Below are positions 63,666 to 64,000 of a stretch of 64,000 bases of DNA, piece after piece. Made by a program: the position numbers and the translations under genes. The stretch's first letter is position 1, and the number at the start of each line of letters is the position of its first letter. Source of the DNA: Variovorax sp. 770b2 (lineage in GTDB: Bacteria > Pseudomonadota > Gammaproteobacteria > Burkholderiales > Burkholderiaceae_C); NCBI RefSeq assembly GCF_900115685.1, contig NZ_FOXJ01000004.1:423041-487040 (forward strand), in the 5' to 3' direction. The notes under the pieces are model-generated. The model searched no databases. It saw nothing but the letters and a program-made list of their open reading frames with translations, and was not told the origin of the DNA.

Positions 63666-64000
63666 GTGCTTCTGACACTCGTCATCGTCTATCTGCTGGT
63701 CACCATCGCCATCGGGCTCTATGCCGCCAGGCGGGTGAAGAACACCACCGACTTCGCCATCGCGGGGCGGCACCTGCCGCTCTTCATGATCGTGACGACC
63801 ACCTTCGCGACCTGGTTCGGGTCCGAAACGGTGCTCGGCATTCCGGCCAAGTTCATCGAAGGCGGCTTGAACGGCGTGGTCGAGGACCCGTTCGGCGCGG
63901 GCACCTGCCTCATCCTGGTGGGCCTGTTCTTCGCGGGCAAGCTCTACCGCATGACGCTGCTGACCATCAGCGACTACTACCGCGAGCGCTATGGCCGCAG
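63666..64000 (+). CDS. Sodium:solute symporter (SSS family), 5' part
   Basis: Open to the window end. The start is GTG at 63666, the first start after an in-frame stop, with AAGG upstream. VLLTLVIVYLLVTIAIGLYA is the first membrane helix. DFAIAGRHLPLFMIVTTTFA, TWFGSETVLGIPAKFIEGGL and TCLILVGLFFAGKLYRMTLL follow, and TISDYYRERYG is the family motif (SDYYRERYG). Sodium-driven import of a small organic solute is expected; the ligand cannot be read. Confidence 0.9.
   Translation, partial: MLLTLVIVYLLVTIAIGLYAARRVKNTTDFAIAGRHLPLFMIVTTTFATWFGSETVLGIPAKFIEGGLNGVVEDPFGAGTCLILVGLFFAGKLYRMTLLTISDYYRERYGR

Noticed and set aside
1..64000. CRISPR array or complete tRNA/rRNA gene
   Set aside because: Reading by eye found no regularly spaced repeats and no full cloverleaf; only the half tRNA at 43234-43274 was seen. 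A tRNA search program would settle this.

Overview
The window looks like chromosomal accessory DNA of a high-GC betaproteobacterium, most likely Burkholderiales (Comamonadaceae or Alcaligenaceae type). The signs are several TctC/Bug-type solute receptors, CoxMSL-type molybdenum hydroxylase genes, a QseBC/TctDE-like two-component pair, a KfrA-like protein and IS5/IS66 remnants. I infer this from gene content only.

Layout: (1) 0.1-3.8 kb is a decayed catabolic/transport locus: remnants of an ABC ATPase, a short-chain dehydrogenase, an NTF2-like protein, a quinone oxidoreductase and a LivK-like receptor, around one intact TetR gene. The same gene set recurs in opposite orientation and largely intact at 45-56 kb, where TetR is instead the broken gene. 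(2) 3.8-6.2 kb holds a proline-rich protein with a GNAT-like C-terminus, a DNA polymerase I fragment and an unidentified reading frame. (3) 6.2-8.2 kb is a divergent Lrp regulator and PLP-dependent decarboxylase. (4) 8.2-14.4 kb is a tight leftward operon (MarR, HpaB-type monooxygenase, cysteine hydrolase, polysaccharide-deacetylase-fold protein, Asp/Glu-racemase-family protein, flavin reductase, TctC receptor) that looks like an undescribed route for an N-containing or aromatic substrate. (5) 14.6-16.7 kb has an IS66 remnant and an aspartate carbamoyltransferase with an N-terminal helix-turn-helix-like extension. (6) 17-31 kb is a LysR gene and a long rightward catabolic operon: CoxMSL hydroxylase, alpha/beta hydrolase, enoyl-CoA hydratase, CoxG, aldehyde dehydrogenase, TctC receptor, FAD dehydrogenase, class IV aminotransferase and a ThDP enzyme.

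(7) 31.9-44.7 kb is a patchwork of small modules: a PemK/Phd-like toxin-antitoxin pair, a two-component system with a broken serine hydrolase, a TIR-domain protein with a membrane-anchored neighbour (possible defence pair), an FAD/NAD oxidoreductase, a KfrA-like/tyrosine-recombinase divergent pair ending in the 3' half of a tRNA gene, a HEPN-like gene with a homopolymer frameshift, and a TonB receptor remnant. (8) 45-51 kb is a leftward branched-chain-amino-acid-type ABC operon with two receptors. It faces a rightward acyl-CoA catabolic operon (51.7-59.8 kb: quinone oxidoreductase, acyl-CoA dehydrogenase, saccharopine-dehydrogenase-like reductase, two NTF2-like proteins, nitronate monooxygenase, enoyl-CoA hydratase fragment, acyl-CoA synthetase). 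(9) 60-64 kb has IS5-family debris with local duplications, a GH46 chitosanase-like lipoprotein and the start of a sodium:solute symporter.

The most coherent idea is that the TetR protein at 2.2-2.9 kb controls the 45-59 kb locus in trans. A palindrome-like element, TTnACAnTGTnAA or its TTTACnnTGT half, occurs at its own promoter, at both copies of the quinone oxidoreductase promoter, and as a direct repeat before the ABC operon.
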